From Cyprinodon diabolis (lineage: Eukaryota > Chordata > Actinopteri > Cyprinodontiformes > Cyprinodontidae), in assembly GCA_030533445.1 (NCBI GenBank), contig CM060070.1:49064473-49128472 (forward strand): a DNA stretch of 64,000 nucleotides, written 5' to 3'. Of this stretch, positions 40,197 to 53,903 are shown one piece after another. How positions within the stretch are numbered: the stretch's first letter is position 1; each line of letters starts with the position of its first letter. Made by a program: the position numbers and the translations under genes. The notes under the pieces are model-generated. The model made no database searches. It was not told where the DNA came from and saw only the letters and a list, made by a program, of their open reading frames with translations.

Positions 40197-41770
40197 GTTA
40201 ACGAATGAATTCAGAGCCAAACATCCAGATGTTAAAGGATGAATTCAGAGCCAAACATCCAGATGTTAAAAGATTAATTCAGAGCCAAACATCCAGATGT
40301 TAACGGATGAATTCAGAGCCAAACATCCAGATGTTAAAGGATTAATTCAGAGCCAAACATCCAGATGTTAACGGATGAATTCAGAGCTAAATATTCAGAT
40401 GATAATGGGTGAATTTAGAGCCAAACATCCCGATGTTAACGGGTGATTTCAGAGCCAAAAATCCCGATGTTAATGGATAAATTCAGAGAAAAATAGTCAG
40501 ATGTTATTGGATGAATTCAGAGTCAAACATCCCGATGTTAACGGGTGAATTCAGAGCCAAACATCCAGATGTTAACAGGTGAATTCAGAGCCAAACATCC
40601 AGATGTTAAAAGATTAATTCAGAGCCAAAAAATACAGATGTGAACGGATGAATTCAGAGCCTAAAATCAAGATGTTTAAAGATTAATTCAGAGCCAAACA
40701 TCCAGATGCTAACGGGTGAGTTTAGAGTCAAAAATCCAGATGTTAACGAATGAATTCAGAGCCAAACATCCTGATGTTAAAGGATGAATTCAGAGCCAAA
40801 CATCCAGATGTTAACGGGTGAATTTAGAGCCAAACATCCAGATGTTATCTGATGAATTCAGAGCCAAACATCCAGATGTTAACGGGTGAATTTCAGAGCC
40901 TAAAATCCAGATGTAAACAGGTAAATTTCAGAGCCTAAAATCCAGATGTTAATGGATGAATTCAGAGCAAAATATTCAGATGTTAATGGGTGAATTTAGA
41001 GCTGAACATCCAAATGTTAACTGGTATATTTGGAGCCAAACATCCAGATGTTAACGGATGAATTCAGAGCCAAACATCCAGATGTTAACTGATGAATTCA
41101 GAGCCAAACATCCAGATGTGAACGGGGGAATTCAGAGCCATACATCCAGATGTTAACAGATTAATTCAGAGCCAAATATCCAGATGTGAATGGGGGAATT
41201 CAGAGCCAAATATCCAGATGCTAACAGGTGAATTCAGAGCCAAATATCCAGATGCTAACGGTTCAATTCAGAGCCAAATATCCAAATTTTAACGGGTGAA
41301 TTCAGAATCTAAAATCCAGAGGTTAACGGATGAATTTAGAGCCAAACATCCAGATGTTAATAGGTGAATTTAGAGCTGAACATCCAGATGTTAACGGATG
41401 AATTCAGAGCCACATATCCAGATGTTAAGGGGTGAATTCAGAGTCAAATATCCAGATGTTAATCGGTGAATTCAGAGCCTAAAGTCCAGATGTTAACGGC
41501 TGAATTCAGAGCCAAACATCCAGATGTTAACTGATGAATTCAGAGCCAAACATCCAGATGTTAACTGATGAATTCAGAGCCAAACATCCAGATGTGAATG
41601 GGGGAATTCAGAGCCAAATATCTAGATGCTAACAGGTGAATTCAGAGCCAAATATCCAGATGCTAACGGTTAAATTCAGAGCCAAATATCCAAATTTTAA
41701 CGGGTGAATTCAGAATCTAAAATCCAGAGGTTAACTGATGAATGTAGAGCCAAACATCCAGATGTTAATA
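40197..41770 (-). repeat. Further reverse-arm HOR units
   Basis: The stretch 40,171-40,300 follows the unit order of 33,554-33,690 (TTAACGAATG, TTAAAGG, TTAAAAGATT). From about 40,440 a new copy of the 2.5-kb family begins (AAAAATAGTCAGATG, ACCGATG-type and TTATCTGATG units), but with CAAAAATCCCGATG instead of the CCTGATG of the preceding copies. It passes into the indel-rich zone with no change of unit type. Confidence 0.7.
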
Positions 41771-44700
41771 GGTGATTTAGAGCTGAACATCCAGATGTTA
41801 ACGGATGAATTCAGAGCCACATATCCAGATGTTAAGGGGTGAATTCAGAGTCAAATATCCAGATGTTAATCGGTGAATTCAGAGCCTAAAGTCCAGATGT
41901 TAACGGCTGAATTCAGAGCCAACATCCAGATATTAATGGATAAATTTCAGAGCTAAATATTCAGATGATAATGGGTGAATTTAGAGCCAAACATCCCGAT
42001 GTTAACGGGTGAATTCAGAGCCAAAAATCCTGATGTTAATGGATAAATTCAGAGAAAAATAGTCAGATGTTATTGGATGAATTCAGAGTCAAAACATCCG
42101 ATGTTAATGGGTGAATTCAGAGCCAAACATCCAGATGTTAACGGGTGAATTCAGAGCCAAACATCCAGATGTTAAAAGATTAATTCAGAGCCAAAAAATA
42201 CAGATGTGAACGGGTGAGTTTAGAGTCAAAAATCCAGATGTTAACGAATGAATTCAGAGCCAAACATCCTGATGTTAAAGGATAAATTCAGAGCCAAACA
42301 TCCAGATGTTAACGGGTGAATTTAGAGCCAAACATCCAGATGTTATCTGATGAATTCAGAGCCAAACATCCAGATGTTAACGGGGTGAATTTCAGAGCCT
42401 AAAATCCAGATGTAAACAGGTAAATTTCAGAGCCTAAATCCAGATGTTAATGGATGAATTCAGAGCAAAATATTCAGATGTTAATGGGTGAATTTAGAGC
42501 TGAACATCCAATGTTAACGGGTAAATTTGTAGCCAAACATCCAGATGTAACTGGATGAATTCAGAGCCAAACATCCAGATGTTAACTGATGAATTCAGAG
42601 CCAAACATCCAGATGTGAACGGGGGAATTCAGAGCCATACATCCAGATGTTAACAGATTAATTCAGAGCCAAAAAATACAGATGTGAACGGGTGAGTTTA
42701 GAGTCAAAAATCCAGATGTTAACGAATGAATTCAGAGCCAAACATCCTGATGTTAAAGGATAATTCAGAGCCAAACATCCAGATGTTAACGGGTGAATTT
42801 AGAGCCAAACATCCAGATGTTATCTGATGAATTCAGAGCCAAACATCCAGATGTTAACGGGTGAATTTCAGAGCCTAAATCAGATGTAAACAGGTAAATT
42901 TCAGAGCCTAAAATCCAGATGTTAATGGATGAATTCAGAGCAAAATATTCAGATGTTAATGGGTGAATTTAGAGCTGAACATCCAAATGTTAACGGGTAA
43001 ATTTGGAGCCAAACATCCAGATGTTAACGATGAATTCAGAGCCAAACATCCAGATGTTAACTGATGATTCAGAGCCAAACATCCAGATGTGAACGGGGAA
43101 TTCAGAGCCATACATCCAGATGTTAACAGATTAATTCAGAGCCAAATATCCAGATGCTAACAGGTGAATTCAGAGCCAAATATCCAGATGCTAACGGTTC
43201 AATTCAGAGCCAAATATCCAAATGTTAATGGGTGAATTCAGAGTCTAAAATCCAGAGGTTAACGGATGAATTTAGAGCCAAACATCCTGATGTTAAAGGA
43301 TAAATTCAGAGCCAAACATCCAGATGTTAACGGGTGAATTAGAGCCAAACATCCAGATGTTATCTGATGAATTCAGAGCCAAACATCCAGATGTTAACGG
43401 GTGAATTTCAGAGCCTAAATCCAGATGTAAACAGGTAAATTTCAGAGCCTAAAATCCAGATGTTAATGGATGAATTCAGAGCAAAATATTCAGATGTTAA
43501 TGGGTGAATTTAGAGCTGAACATCCAAATGTTAACGGGTAAATTTGTAGCCAAACATCCAGATGTTAACGGATGAATTCAGAGCCAAACATCCAGATGTT
43601 AACTGATGAATTCAGAGCCAAACATCCAGATGTGAACGGGGGAATTCAGAGCCATACATCCAGATGTTAACAGATTAATTCAGAGCCAAATATCCAGATG
43701 CTAACAGGTGAATTCAGAGCCAAATATCCAGATGCTAACGGTTCAATTCAGAGCCAAATATCCAAATGTTAATGGGTGAATTCAGAGTCTAAAATCCAGA
43801 GGTTAACAGATGAATTTAGAGCCAAACATCCAGATGTTAAAAGGTGAATTTAGAGCTGAACATCCAGATGTTAACGGGTGAATTTAGAGCCAAACATCCA
43901 GATGTGAATGGGTGAAATCACAGCCAAACATCCAGATGTTAACGGGTGAATTCAGAGACGTACATCCAGATGTTAACTGATTAATTCAGAGCCAAACATC
44001 CAGATGTGAACGGGGGAATTCAGAGCCATACATCCCAATGTTAACGGATGAATTCAGAGCCAAAAATCCCAATGTTAATGGATAAATTCAGAGAAAAATA
44101 GTCAGATGTTATTGGATGAATTCAGAGTCAAACATCCCGATGTTACGGGTGAATTCAGAGCCAAGCATCCAGATGTTAACGGGTGAATTCGAGAGCCAAA
44201 CATCCAGATGTTAACAGATTAATTCAGAGCCAAAAGTACCGATGTGAACGGATGAATTCAGAGCCTAAAATCAAGATGTTTAAACATTAATTCAGAGCCA
44301 AACATCCAGATGCTAAAGATTAATTCAGAGCCAAAAATACAGATGTGAACGGATGAATTCAGAGCCTAAAAACAAGATGTTTAAAGATTAATTCAGAGTC
44401 AAACATCCAGATGTTAACGAATGAATTCAGAGCCAAACATCCAGATGTTAAAGGATGAATTCAGAGCCAACATTCCAGATGTTAAAAGATTAATTCAGAG
44501 CAAAAATACAGATGTGAACGGATGAATCAGAGCCTAAAATCAAGATGTTTAAAGATTAATTCAGAGTCAAACATCCAGATGTTAACGGATGAATTCAGAG
44601 CCAAACATCCAGATGTTAAAGGATGAATTCAGAGCCAAACATCCAGATGTTAACGGGTGAATTCAGAGCCTAAAATACAGATGTAAACAGGTAAATTTCA

Positions 44701-46735
44701 GAGCCTAAAATCCAGATGTTAATGGATCAATTCAGAGCAAAATATTCAGATGTTAATGGGTGAATTAGAGCCAAACATCCAGATGTTAACGGATGAATTC
44801 AGAGCCAAACATCCAGATGTTAACTGATGAATTCAGAGCCAAACATCCAGATGTGAATGGGGGAATTCAGAGCCAAATATCCAGATGCTAACAGGTGAAT
44901 TCAGAGCCAAATATCCAGATGTTAAACGGTGAATTCAGAGCCTAAAGTCCAGATGTTAACGGCTGAATTCAGAGCCAACATCCAGATGTTAACTGATGAA
45001 TTCAGAGCCAAACATCCAGATGTGAATGGGGGAATTCAGAGCCAAATATCCAGATGCTAACAGGTGAATTCAGAGCAAATATCCAGATGCTAACGGTTCA
45101 ATTCAGAGCCAAATATCCCAAATTTTAACAGTTGAATTTAGAGCCAAACATCCAGATGTAACGGATGATTTCAGAGCCAAACATCCAGATGTTAACGGCT
45201 GTGAATTTCAGAGCCTAAAATCCATATGTTAATGGATGAATTCAGAGCAAAATATTCAGATGTTAATGGGTGAATTTAGAGCCGAACATCCAAATGTTAA
45301 TGGGTGAATTTAGAGCCAAACATCAGATGTTAACAGATGAATTCAGAGCCAAACATCCAGATGTTAACTGATGATTCAGAGCCAAACATCCAGATGTTAA
45401 CTGATGAATTCAGAGCCAAACATCCAGATGTGAATGGGGGAATTCAGAGCCAAATATCCAGATGCTAACAGGTGAATTCAGAGCCAAATATCCAGATGCT
45501 AACGGTTCAATTCCGAGCCAAATATCCAAATTTTAACGGGTGAATTCAGAATCTAAAATCAGAGGTTAACGGATGATTTAGAGCCAAACATCCAGATGTT
45601 AATAGGTGAATTTAGAGCTGAACATCCAGATGTTAACGGATGAATTCAGAGCCACATATCCAGATGTTAAGGGTGATTCAGAGTCAAATATCCAGATGTT
45701 AATCGGTGAATTCAGAGCCTAAAGTCCAGATGTTAACGGCTGAATTCAGAGCCAAACATCCAGATGTTAACGAATGATTCAGAGCCAAACATCCAGATGT
45801 TAAAGGATGAATCAGAGCCAAACATCCAGATGTTAAAAGATTAATTCAGAGCCAAACATCCAGATGTTAACGGATGAATTCAGAGCCAAACATCCAGATG
45901 TAAAGGATTAATTCAGAGCCAACATCCAGATGTTAACGGATGAATTCAGAGCTAAATATTCAGATGATAATGGGTGAATTTAGAGCCAAACATCCCGATG
46001 TTAACGGGTGATTTCAGAGCCAAAAATCCCGATGTTAATGGATAAATTCAGAGAAAAATAGTCAGATGTTATTGGATGAATTCAGAGTCAAACATCCCGA
46101 TGTTTACGGGTGAATTCAGAGCCAAGCATCCAGATGTTAACGGGTGAATTCAGAGCCAAACATCCAGATGTTAACAGATTAATTCAGAGCCAAAGTACAG
46201 ATGTGAACGGATTAATTCAGAGCCTAAAATCAAGATGTTTAAACATTAATTCAGAGCCAAACATCCAGATGCTAAAAGATTAATTCAGAGCCAAAAATAC
46301 AGATGTGAACGGATGAATTCAGAGCCTAAAATCAAGATGTTTAAAGATTAATTCAGAGTCAAACATCCAGATGTAACGAATGAATTCAGAGCCAAACATC
46401 CAGATGTTAAAGGATGAATTCAGAGCCAAACATCCAGATGTTAAAAGATTAATTCAGAGCCAAAAATACAGATGTGAACGGATGAATTCAGAGCCTAAAA
46501 TCAAGATGTTTAAAGATTAATTCAGAGTCAAACATCCAGATGTTAACGGATGAATTCAGAGCCAAACATCCAGATGTTAACGGGTGAATTTCAGAGCCTA
46601 AAATACAGATGTAAACAGGTAAATTTCAGAGCCTAAAATCCAGATGTTAATGGATGAATTCAGAGCAAAAATATTCAGATGTTAATGGTGAATTTAGAGC
46701 CAAACATCCAGATGTTAACGGATGAATCAGAGCCA
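41770..46735 (-). repeat. Indel-rich stretch of the array
   Basis: Unit order is normal, but single-base gains and losses are frequent: for example GTGATTTAG (41,774), GGATAATTC (42,758), TTAACGATG (43,024), GAATTCGAGAGCC (44,187), GATGATTCAG (45,370) and GGATGAATCAGAGCC (46,722). I count more than 35 in about 5 kb, mostly one base lost from a run of two or three. The flanking arrays show almost none. Three tandem copies of a 480-540-bp block (CATCCTGATG at 42,265, 42,743 and 43,283) lie inside. The pattern looks like uncorrected long-read error and not biology. Confidence 0.8.
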
Positions 46736-48170
46736 AACATCCAGATGTTAACGGGTGAATTTCAGAGCCTAAAATCCATATGTTAATGGATGAATTCAGA
46801 GCAAAATATTCAGATGTTAATGGGTGAATTTAGAGCCGAACATCCAAATGTTAATGGGTGAATTTAGAGCCAAACATCCAGATGTTAACGGATGAATTCA
46901 GAGCCAAACATCCAGATGTTAACTGATGAATTCAGAGCCAAACATCCAGATGTGAATGGGAGAATTCAGAGCCAAATATCCAGATGCTAACAGGTGAATT
47001 CAGAGCCAAATATCCAGATGCTAACGGTTCAATTCCGAGCCAAATATCCAAATTTTAACGGGTGAATTCAAAATCTAAAATCCAGAGGTTAACGGATGAA
47101 TTTAGAGCCAAACATCCAGATGTTAATAGGTGAATTTAGAGCTGAACATCCAGATGTTAACGGATGAATTCAGAGCCACATATCCAGATGTTAAGGGGTG
47201 AATTCAGAGTCAAATATCCAGATGTTAATCGGTGAATTCAGAGCCTAAAGTCCAGATGTTAACGGCTGAATTCAGAGCCAAACATCCAGATGTTAACGAA
47301 TGAATTCAGAGCCAAACATCCAGATGTTAAAGGATGAATTCAGAGCCAAACATCCAGATGTTAAAAGATTAATTCAGAGCCAAACATCCAGATGTTAACG
47401 GATGAATTCTGAGCCAAACATCCAGATGTTAAAGGATGAATTCAGAGCCAAACATCCAGATGTTAACGGGTGAATTTCAGAGCCTAAAATACAGATGTAA
47501 ACAGGTAAATTTCAGATTCTAAAATCCAGATGTTAATGGATGAATTCAGAGCAAAATATTCAGATGTTAATGGGTGAATTTAGAGCCAAACATCCAGATG
47601 TTAACGGATGAATTCAGAGCCAAACATCCAGATGTTAACGGGTGAATTTCAGAGCCTAAAATCCATATGTTAATGGATGAATTCAGAGCAAAATATTCAG
47701 ATGTTAATGGGTGAATTTAGAGCCGAACATCCAAATGTTAATGGGTGAATTTAGAGCCAAACATCCAGATGTTAACGGATGAATTCAGAGCCAAACACCC
47801 AGATGTTAACTGATGAATTCAGAGCCAAACATCCAGATGTGAATGGGGGAATTCAGAGCCAAATATCCAGATGCTAACAGGTGAATTCAGAGCCAAATAT
47901 CCAGATGCTAACGGTTCAATTCCGAGCCAAATATCCAAATTTTAACGGGTGAATTCAGAATCTAAAATCCAGAGGTTAACGGATGAATTTAGAGCCAAAC
48001 ATCCAGATGTTAATAGGTGAATTTAGAGCTGAACATCCAGATGTTAACGGATGAATTCACAGCCACATATCCAGATGTTAAGGGGTGAATTCAGAGTCAA
48101 ATATCCAGATGTTAATCGGTGAATTCAGAGCCTAAAGTCCAGATGTTAACGGCTGAATTCAGAGGCAAAC
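46580..48170 (-). repeat. 887-bp tandem HOR pair
   Basis: The AAATACAG unit at 46,601 recurs at 47,488, and TTCCGAG at 47,033 recurs at 47,920, both at spacing 887 (26 units plus three extra bases from 35-bp units). The second copy has private changes such as TTTCAGATTCTAAAATCC near 47,510 and AAACACCCAG near 47,797. Confidence 0.76.
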
Positions 48171-51100
48171 ATCCAGATGTGAATGGGGGAATTCAGAGCC
48201 AAATATCCAGATGCTAACAGGTGAATTCAGAGCCAAATATCCAGATGCTAACGGTTCAATTCGGAGCCAAATATCCAAATTTTAACGGGTGAATTCAGAG
48301 CCACATATCCAGATGTTAAGGGGTGAATTCAGAGTCAAATATCCAGATGTTAATCGGTGAATTCAGAGCCTAAAGTCCAGATGTTAACGGCTGAATTCAG
48401 AGCCAAACATCCAGATATTAATGGATAAATTCAGAGCTAAATATTCAGATGATAGTGGTTGAATTTAGAGCCAAACATCCCGATGTTAACGGGTGAATTC
48501 AGAGCCAAAAATCCCGATGTTAATGGATAAATTCAGAGCCAAAAAATACAGATGTGAACGGATGAATTCAGAGCCTAAAATCAAAATGTTTAAAGATTAA
48601 TTCAGAGCAAAACATCCAGATGCTAACGGGTGAGTTTAAGAGCCTAAAATCCAGATGTAAACAGGTAAATTTCAGAGCCTAAAATCCAGATGTTACTGGA
48701 TGAATTCAGAGCCAAATATCCAGATGCTAACAGGTGAATTCAGAGCCATACATCCAGATGTTAACGAATGAATTCAGAGCCAAACATCCAGATGTTAAAG
48801 GATGAATTCAGAGCCAAACATCCAGATGTTAAAAGATTAATTCAGAGCCAAAAATACAGATGTGAACGGATGAATTCAGAGCCTAAAATCAAGATGTTTA
48901 AAGATTAATTCAGAGTCAAACATCCAGATGTTAACGAATGAATTCAGAGCCAAACATCCAGATGTTAAAGGATTAATTCAGAGCCAAACATCCAGATGTT
49001 AACGGGTGAATTTCAGAGCCTAAAATACAGATGTAAACAGGTAAATTTCAGAGCCTAAAATCCAGATGTTAATGGATGAATTCAGAGCAAAATATTCAGA
49101 TGTTAATGGGTAAATTTAGAGCAAAAAATCCAGATGTTAACGGATGCATTCAGAGCCAAACATCCAGATGTTAACGGGTGAATTTCAGAGCCTAAAATCC
49201 ATATGTTAATGGATGAATTCAGAGCAAAATATTCAGATGTTAATGGGTGAATTTAGAGCCGAACATCCAAATGTTAATGGGTGAATTTAGAGCCAAACAT
49301 CCAGATGTTAACGGATGAATTCAGAGCCAAACATCCAGATGTTAACTGATGAATTTAGAGCCAAACATCCAGATGTGAATGGGGGAATTCAGAGCCAAAT
49401 ATCCAGATGCTAACATGTGAATTCAGAGCCAAATATCCAGATGTTAATCGGTGAATTCAGAGCCTAAAGTCCAGATGTTAACGGCTGAATTCAGAGCCAA
49501 ACATCCAGATGTTAACTGATGAATTCAGAGCCAAACATCCAGATGTGAATGGGGGAATTCAGAGCCAAATGTCCAGATGCTAACAGGTTAATTCAGAGCC
49601 AAATATCCAGATGCTAACGGTTCAATTCAGAGCCAAATATCCAAATTTTAACGGGTGAATTCAGAGCCACATATCCAGATGTTAAGGGGTGAATTCAGAG
49701 TCAAATATCCAGATGTTAATCGGTGAATTCAGAGCCTAAAGTCCAGATGTTAACGGCTGAATTCAGAGCCAAACATCCAGATATTAATGGATAAATTCAG
49801 AGCTAAATATTCAGATGATAATGGGTGAATTTAGAGCCAAACATCCCGATGTTAACGGGTGAATTCAGAGCCAAAAATCCCGATGTTAATGGATAAATTC
49901 AGAGTCAAAAAATACAGATGTGAACGGATGAATTCAGAGCCTAAAATCAAGATGTTTAAAGATTAATTCAGAGCAAAACATCCAGATGCTAACGGGTGAG
50001 TTTAGAGTCAAACATTCAGATGTTAACGAATGAATTCAGAGCCAAACATCCTGATGTTAAAAGATTAATTCAGAGCCAAAAATACAGATGTGAACGGATG
50101 AATTCAGAGCCTAAAATCAAGATGTTTAAAGATTAATTCAGAGTCAAACATCCAGATGTTAACGAATGAATTCAGAGCCAAACATCCAGATGTTAAAGGA
50201 TGAATTCAGAGCAAAACATCCAGATGTTAACGGGTGAATTTCAGAGCCTAAATACAGATGTAAACAGGTAAATTTCAGAGCCTAAAATCCAGATGTTAAT
50301 GGATGAATTCAGAGCAAAATATTCAGATGTTAATGGGTGAATTTAGAGCAAAAATCAAGATGTTAACGGATGAATTCAGAGCCAAACATCCAGATGTTAA
50401 CGGGTGAATTTCAGAGCCTAAAATCCATATGTTAATTGATGAATTCAGAGCAAAATATTCAGATGTTAATGGGTGAATTTAGAGCCGAACATTCAAATGT
50501 TAATGGGTGAATTTAGAGCCAAACATCCAGATGTTAACGGATGAATTCAGAGCCAAACATCCAGATGTTAACTGATGAATTCAGAGCCAAACATCCAGAT
50601 GTGAATGGGGGAATTCAGAGCCAAATATCCAGATGTTAAACGGTGAATTCAGAGCCTAAAGTCCAGATGTTAACGGCTGAATTCAGAGCCAAACATCCAG
50701 ATGTTAACTGATGAATTCAGAGCCAAACATCCAGATGTGAATGGGGGAATTCAGAGCCAAATATCCAGATGCTAACAGGTGAATTCAGAGCCAAATATCC
50801 AGATGCTAACGGTTCAATTCAGAGCCAAATATCCAAATTTTAACGGTTGAATTCAGAGCCACATATCCAGATGTTAATGGGTGAATTCAGAGTCAAATAT
50901 CCAGATGTTAATCGGTGAATTCAGAGCCTAAAGTCCAGATGTTAACGGCTGAATTCAGAGCCAAACATCCAGATATTAATGGATAAATTCAGAGCTAAAT
51001 ATTCAGATGATAATGGGTGAATTTAAGGCCAAACATGCCGATGTTAATGGGTGAATTCAGAGCCAAAAATCCCGATGTTAATGGATAAATTCAGAGCCAA

Positions 51101-51235
51101 AAAATACAGATGTGAACGGATGAATTCAGAGCCTAAAATCAAGATGTTTAAAGATTAATTCAGAGCAAAACATCCAGATGCTAACGGGTGAGTTTAGAGT
51201 CAAACATTCAGATGTTAACGAATGAATTCAGAGCC
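48171..51235 (-). repeat. Reverse-arm HOR copies, mixed
   Basis: Ordinary reverse-arm units in the usual order. The GTGAATGGGGG, GCTAACAGG, GCTAACGGTTC, CAAATTTTAACGG and CACATATCC series appears at about 48,180, 49,375, 49,545 and 50,740, the second of them shortened. The joint GTGAGTTTAAGAGCC, a fusion of two unit types, is first seen here near 48,630 and returns at 51,874, 54,508 and 62,630. No other structure was noticed. Confidence 0.68.
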
Positions 51236-53903
51236 AAACATCCTGATGTTAAAGGATGAATTCAGAGCCAAACATCCAGATGTTAACGGGTGAATTTCAG
51301 AGCCTAAAATCCAAATGTAAACAGGTAAATTTCAGAGCCTTAAATCCAGATGTTAATGGATGAATTCAGAGCCAAACATCCAGATGTTAACGGGTGAATT
51401 TCAGAGCCTGAAATCCAGATGTAAACAGGTAAATTTCAGAGCCTAAAATCCAGATGTTAATGTATGAATTCAGAGCCAAATATCCAGATGCTAACAGGTT
51501 AATTCAGAGCCATACATCCAGATGTTAACGAATGAATTCAGAGCCAAACATCCAGATGTTAAAGGATGAATTCAGAGCCAAACATCCAGATGTTAAAAGA
51601 TTAATTCAGAGCCAAAAATACAAATGTGAACGGATGAATTCAGAGCCTAAAATCAAGATTTTTAAAGATTAATTCAGAGTCAAACATCCAGATGTTAACG
51701 AATGAATTCAGAGCCAAACATCCAGATGTTAAAGGATGAATTCAGAGCCAAACATCCAGATGTTAAAAGATTAATTCAGAGCCAAAAATACAGATGTGAA
51801 CGGATGAATTCAGAGCCTAAAATCAAGATGTTTAAAGATTAATTCAGAGCAAAACATCCAGATGTTAACGGGTGAGTTTAAGAGCCTAAAATCCAGATGT
51901 AAACAGGTAAATTTCAGAGCCTAAAATCCAGATGTTAATGGATGAATTCAGAGCCAAATATCCAGATGCTAACAGGTGAATTCAGAGCCATACATCCAGA
52001 TGTTAACGAATGAATTCAGAGCCAAACATCCAGATGTTAAAGGATGAATTCAGAGCCAAACATCCAGATGTTAAAAGATTAATTCAGAGCCAAAAATACA
52101 GATGTGAACGGATGAATTCAGAGCCTAAAATCAAGATGTTTAAAGATTAATTCAGAGTCAAACATCCAGATGTTAACGAATGAATTCAGAGCCAAACATC
52201 CAGATGTTAAAGGATGAATTCAGAGCCAAACATCCAGATGTTAACGGGTGAATTTCAGAGCCTAAAATCAAGATGTAAACAGGTAAATTTCAGAGCCTAA
52301 AATCCAGATGTTAATGGATGAATTCAGAGCAAAATATTCAGATGTTAATGGGTGAATTTAGAGCAAAAAATCCAGATGTTAACGGATGAATTCAGAGCCA
52401 AACATCCAGATGTTAACGGGTGAATTTCAGAGCCTAAAATCCATATGTTAATGGATGAATTCAGAGCAAAAATATCCAGATGCTAACGGTTCAATTCAGA
52501 GCCAAATATCCAAATTTTAACGGGTGAATTCAGAGCCACATATCCAGATGTTAAGGGGTGAATTCAGAGTCAAATATCCAGATGTTAATCGATGAATTCA
52601 GAGCCTAAAGTCCACATGTTAACGGCTGAATTCAGAGCCAAACATCCAGATATTAATGGATAAATTCAGAGCTAAATATTCAGATGATAATGGGTGAATT
52701 TAGAGCCAAACATCCCGATGTTAACGGGTGAATTCAGAGCCAAAAATCCCGATGTTAATGGATAAATTCAGAGCCAAAAAATACAGATGTGAACGGATGA
52801 ATTCAGAGCCAAACATCCAGATGTTAAAGGATGAATTCAGAGCCAAACATCCAGATGTTAACGGGTGAATTTCAGAGCCTAAAATCAAGATGTAAACAGG
52901 TAAATTTCAGAGCCTAAAATCCAGATGTTAATGGATGAATTCAGAGCAAAATATTCAGATGTTAATGGGTGAATTTAGAGCAAAAAATCCAGATGTTAAC
53001 GGATGAATTCAGAGCCAAACATCCAGATGTTAACGGGTGAATTTCAGAGCCTAAAATCCATATGTTAATGGATGAATTCAGAGCAAAATATTCAGATGTT
53101 AATGGGTGAATTTAGAGCCGAACATCCAAATGTTAATGGGTGAATTTAGAGCCAAACATCCAGATGTTAACGGATGAATTCAGAGCCAAACATCCAGATG
53201 TTAACTGATGAATTCAGAGCAAAACATCCAGATGTGAATGGGGGAATTCAGAGCCAAATATCCAGATGCTAACAGGTGAATTCAGAGCCAAATATCCAGA
53301 TGTTAATCGGTGAATTCAGAGCCTAAAGTCCAGATGTTAACGGCTGAATTCAGAGCCAAACATCCAGATGTTAACTGATGAATTCAGAGCCAAACATCCA
53401 GATGTGAATGGGGGAGTTCAGAGCCAAATATCTAGATGCTAACAGGTGAATTCAGAGCCAAATATCCAGATGCTAACGGTTCAATTCAGAGCCAAATATC
53501 CAAATTTTAACGGGTGAATTCAGAGCCACATATCCAGATGTTAAGGGGTGAATTCAGAGTCAAATATCCAGATGTTAATCGGTGAATTCAGAGCCTAAAG
53601 TCCAGATGTTAACGGCTGAATTCAGAGCCAAACATCCAGATATTAATGGATAAATTCAGAGCTAAATATTCAGATGATAATGGGTGAATTTAGAGCCAAA
53701 CATCCCGATGTTAACGGGTGAATTCAGAGCCAAAAATCCCGATGTTAATGGATAAATTCAGAGCCAAAAAATACAGATGTGAACGGATGAATTCAGAGCC
53801 TAAAATCAAGATGTTTAAAGATTAATTCAGAGCAAAACATCCAGATGTTAACGGGTGAATTTCAGAGCCTAAAATCCATATGTTAATGGATGAATTCAGA
53901 GCC
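51236..53903 (-). repeat. 2.65-kb HOR, copy F1
   Basis: CCAAATGTAA at 51,311 recurs at 53,979 (2,668 bp). GAGTTTAAGAG at 51,874 recurs at 54,508, and GCAAAAATATCC at 52,466 recurs at 55,100 (both 2,634 bp). The 34-bp difference is one unit near 51,570 that the second copy lacks. Within the copy, the stretch near 52,200-52,450 is repeated near 52,800-53,060. Confidence 0.78.
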
